Of a stretch of 64,000 nucleotides of DNA, positions 63,411 through 64,000 are shown piece by piece. A program made the position numbers and the translations under genes. Source of the stretch: Ruegeria sp. TM1040. Lineage in GTDB: Bacteria; Pseudomonadota; Alphaproteobacteria; Rhodobacterales; Rhodobacteraceae. The notes under the pieces are model-generated. The model made no database searches, was not told the origin of the DNA, and worked only from the letters and a program-made list of their open reading frames with translations. The stretch lies in assembly GCF_000014065.1 (NCBI RefSeq), contig NC_008044.1:62001-126000 (forward strand), read 5' to 3'. Within the stretch, counting starts at the first letter, position 1; every line of letters starts with the position of its first letter.

Positions 63411-64000
63411 ATGAAACTGAAACTGACAAGCGTGGCGCTGAGCGCACTGATCGCAGCAAGCCCGGCAATGGCCGATCTGGTATTCCCCGATCTCAGCTAT
63501 CGCACAGGCCCCTATGCGGCAGGCGGCATTCCGTTCTCCGACGGCTACAACGACTATTTCACTCTGGTGAACGAGCGTGACGGTGGCATCGGCGGCGTCA
63601 AGGCACGCGTGATCGAATGTGAGACCGGCTACAACACCGAAAAAGGTGTGGAATGCTATGAATCCACCAAGGGCGAAGGCGCTCTGGTCTATCAGCCGCT
63701 CTCCACCGGGATCACCTATCAGCTGATCCCCAAAGTGACCGCCGATGGCATCCCGCTTCACACAATGGGCTACGGTCGGACCTCGGCCGCCAACGGCAAG
63801 GTGTTCTCTAACGTCTTCAACTATCCCGCCAACTACTGGGACGGGGCTTCGGGTGTGATCAACTACCTGCTCGAAGAAAATGGCGGCGACCTGAACGGAA
63901 AGAAGATCGCGCTGGTCTATCACAACTCTGCCTATGGCAAAGAGCCGATCCGCACGCTGGAAGAGCTCTCCAAGAAGCACGGGTTTGAGCTGAGCCTGCT
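63411..64000 (+). CDS. HAAT-family ABC transporter substrate-binding protein (3' truncated)
   Basis: First 196 codons of a periplasmic binding protein, cut by the window edge. It starts MKLKLTSVALSALIAASPAMA, a clear signal peptide with cleavage after Ala21. The mature part begins DLVFPDLSYRTGPYAAGGIP and has VIECETGYNTEKGVECYES and KKIALVYHNSAYGKEPIR, as in Peripla_BP_6 proteins. The cagggagg site supports the start. Two Cys in the early part may form a disulfide. The ligand is not evident; a downstream LivF-type ATPase is expected. Confidence 0.9.
   Translation, partial: MKLKLTSVALSALIAASPAMADLVFPDLSYRTGPYAAGGIPFSDGYNDYFTLVNERDGGIGGVKARVIECETGYNTEKGVECYESTKGEGALVYQPLSTGITYQLIPKVTADGIPLHTMGYGRTSAANGKVFSNVFNYPANYWDGASGVINYLLEENGGDLNGKKIALVYHNSAYGKEPIRTLEELSKKHGFELSL

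Overview
The window is about 64 kb of dense, GC-rich alphaproteobacterial chromosome, most likely from the Roseobacter group of Rhodobacteraceae (Phaeobacter/Ruegeria-like). This assignment is an inference. It rests on the gene set: a BamF-type DUF3035 lipoprotein, an SDHAF4-like DUF1674 protein, a DUF6525-like protein, a long sitC, a two-domain ALDH16, separate Lys1- and Lys9-type saccharopine enzymes, and an rbfA/truB/rpsO/pnp series. I see no transposase, integrase, phage gene, CRISPR array, tRNA or rRNA. The first gene is cut at its 5' end and the last at its 3' end.

Layout. 1-5 kb: dapC-like aminotransferase, ftsK, lolA. 5-8 kb: a lytic transglycosylase-like lipoprotein, hspQ and a gamma-glutamyltransferase. 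8-16.8 kb: an RsbV/RsbW-type pair divergent from a thiolase, then free-methionine-sulfoxide reductase, a LysE exporter, a GFA-family protein, RarD, RluA, an AraC regulator, an aldehyde dehydrogenase and a 1-Cys peroxiredoxin. 16.8-19 kb: two polysaccharide-type glycosyltransferase genes. 19-27.6 kb (minus strand): rbfA, truB, rpsO and pnp in classical order but interleaved with other genes. These are a phosphodiester glycosidase, a DUF1643 protein, a membrane-anchored RTX-repeat protein, and a zinc-type CobW GTPase coupled to a DUF6525-like gene.

27.7-38 kb: dapB, the SDHAF4-like gene (minus), rsmB, a heparinase-like protein, purH, lspA, bamF and two M16 peptidase-family genes with complementary degenerate active sites. 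38-41.4 kb (minus): ALDH16 and deoC. 41.5-45.6 kb: sitABCD, a manganese/iron-type ABC transporter behind a Fur-type palindrome. 45.7-50.5 kb: mutL, rmuC, a membrane guanylate/adenylate cyclase and a DUF3775 protein. 50.6-54.5 kb (minus): saccharopine-pathway dehydrogenases, a GST, a histidine phosphatase and a lone WGR-domain protein. 54.6-64 kb: a two-component system divergent from an acyl-CoA ligase and a branched-chain-amino-acid-type (HAAT) ABC transporter, which also contains an antisense SHOCT-like gene and a small membrane protein.

Themes. Envelope biogenesis recurs (LolA, LspA, BamF, the M16 pair, the SLT lipoprotein). Metal homeostasis appears twice, each time with a visible operator: a Zur-type box before cobW and a Fur/Mur-type box before sitABCD. 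The right end looks like a sensing, uptake and CoA-activation unit for an organic acid. Most of the window is ordinary core chromosome. The observations most worth following are the degenerate DtxR-like domain fused to SitC, the coupled cobW-DUF6525 pair, the paired M16 genes next to bamF, a perfect 17-bp hairpin after truB, and the extra genes inside the HAAT operon.
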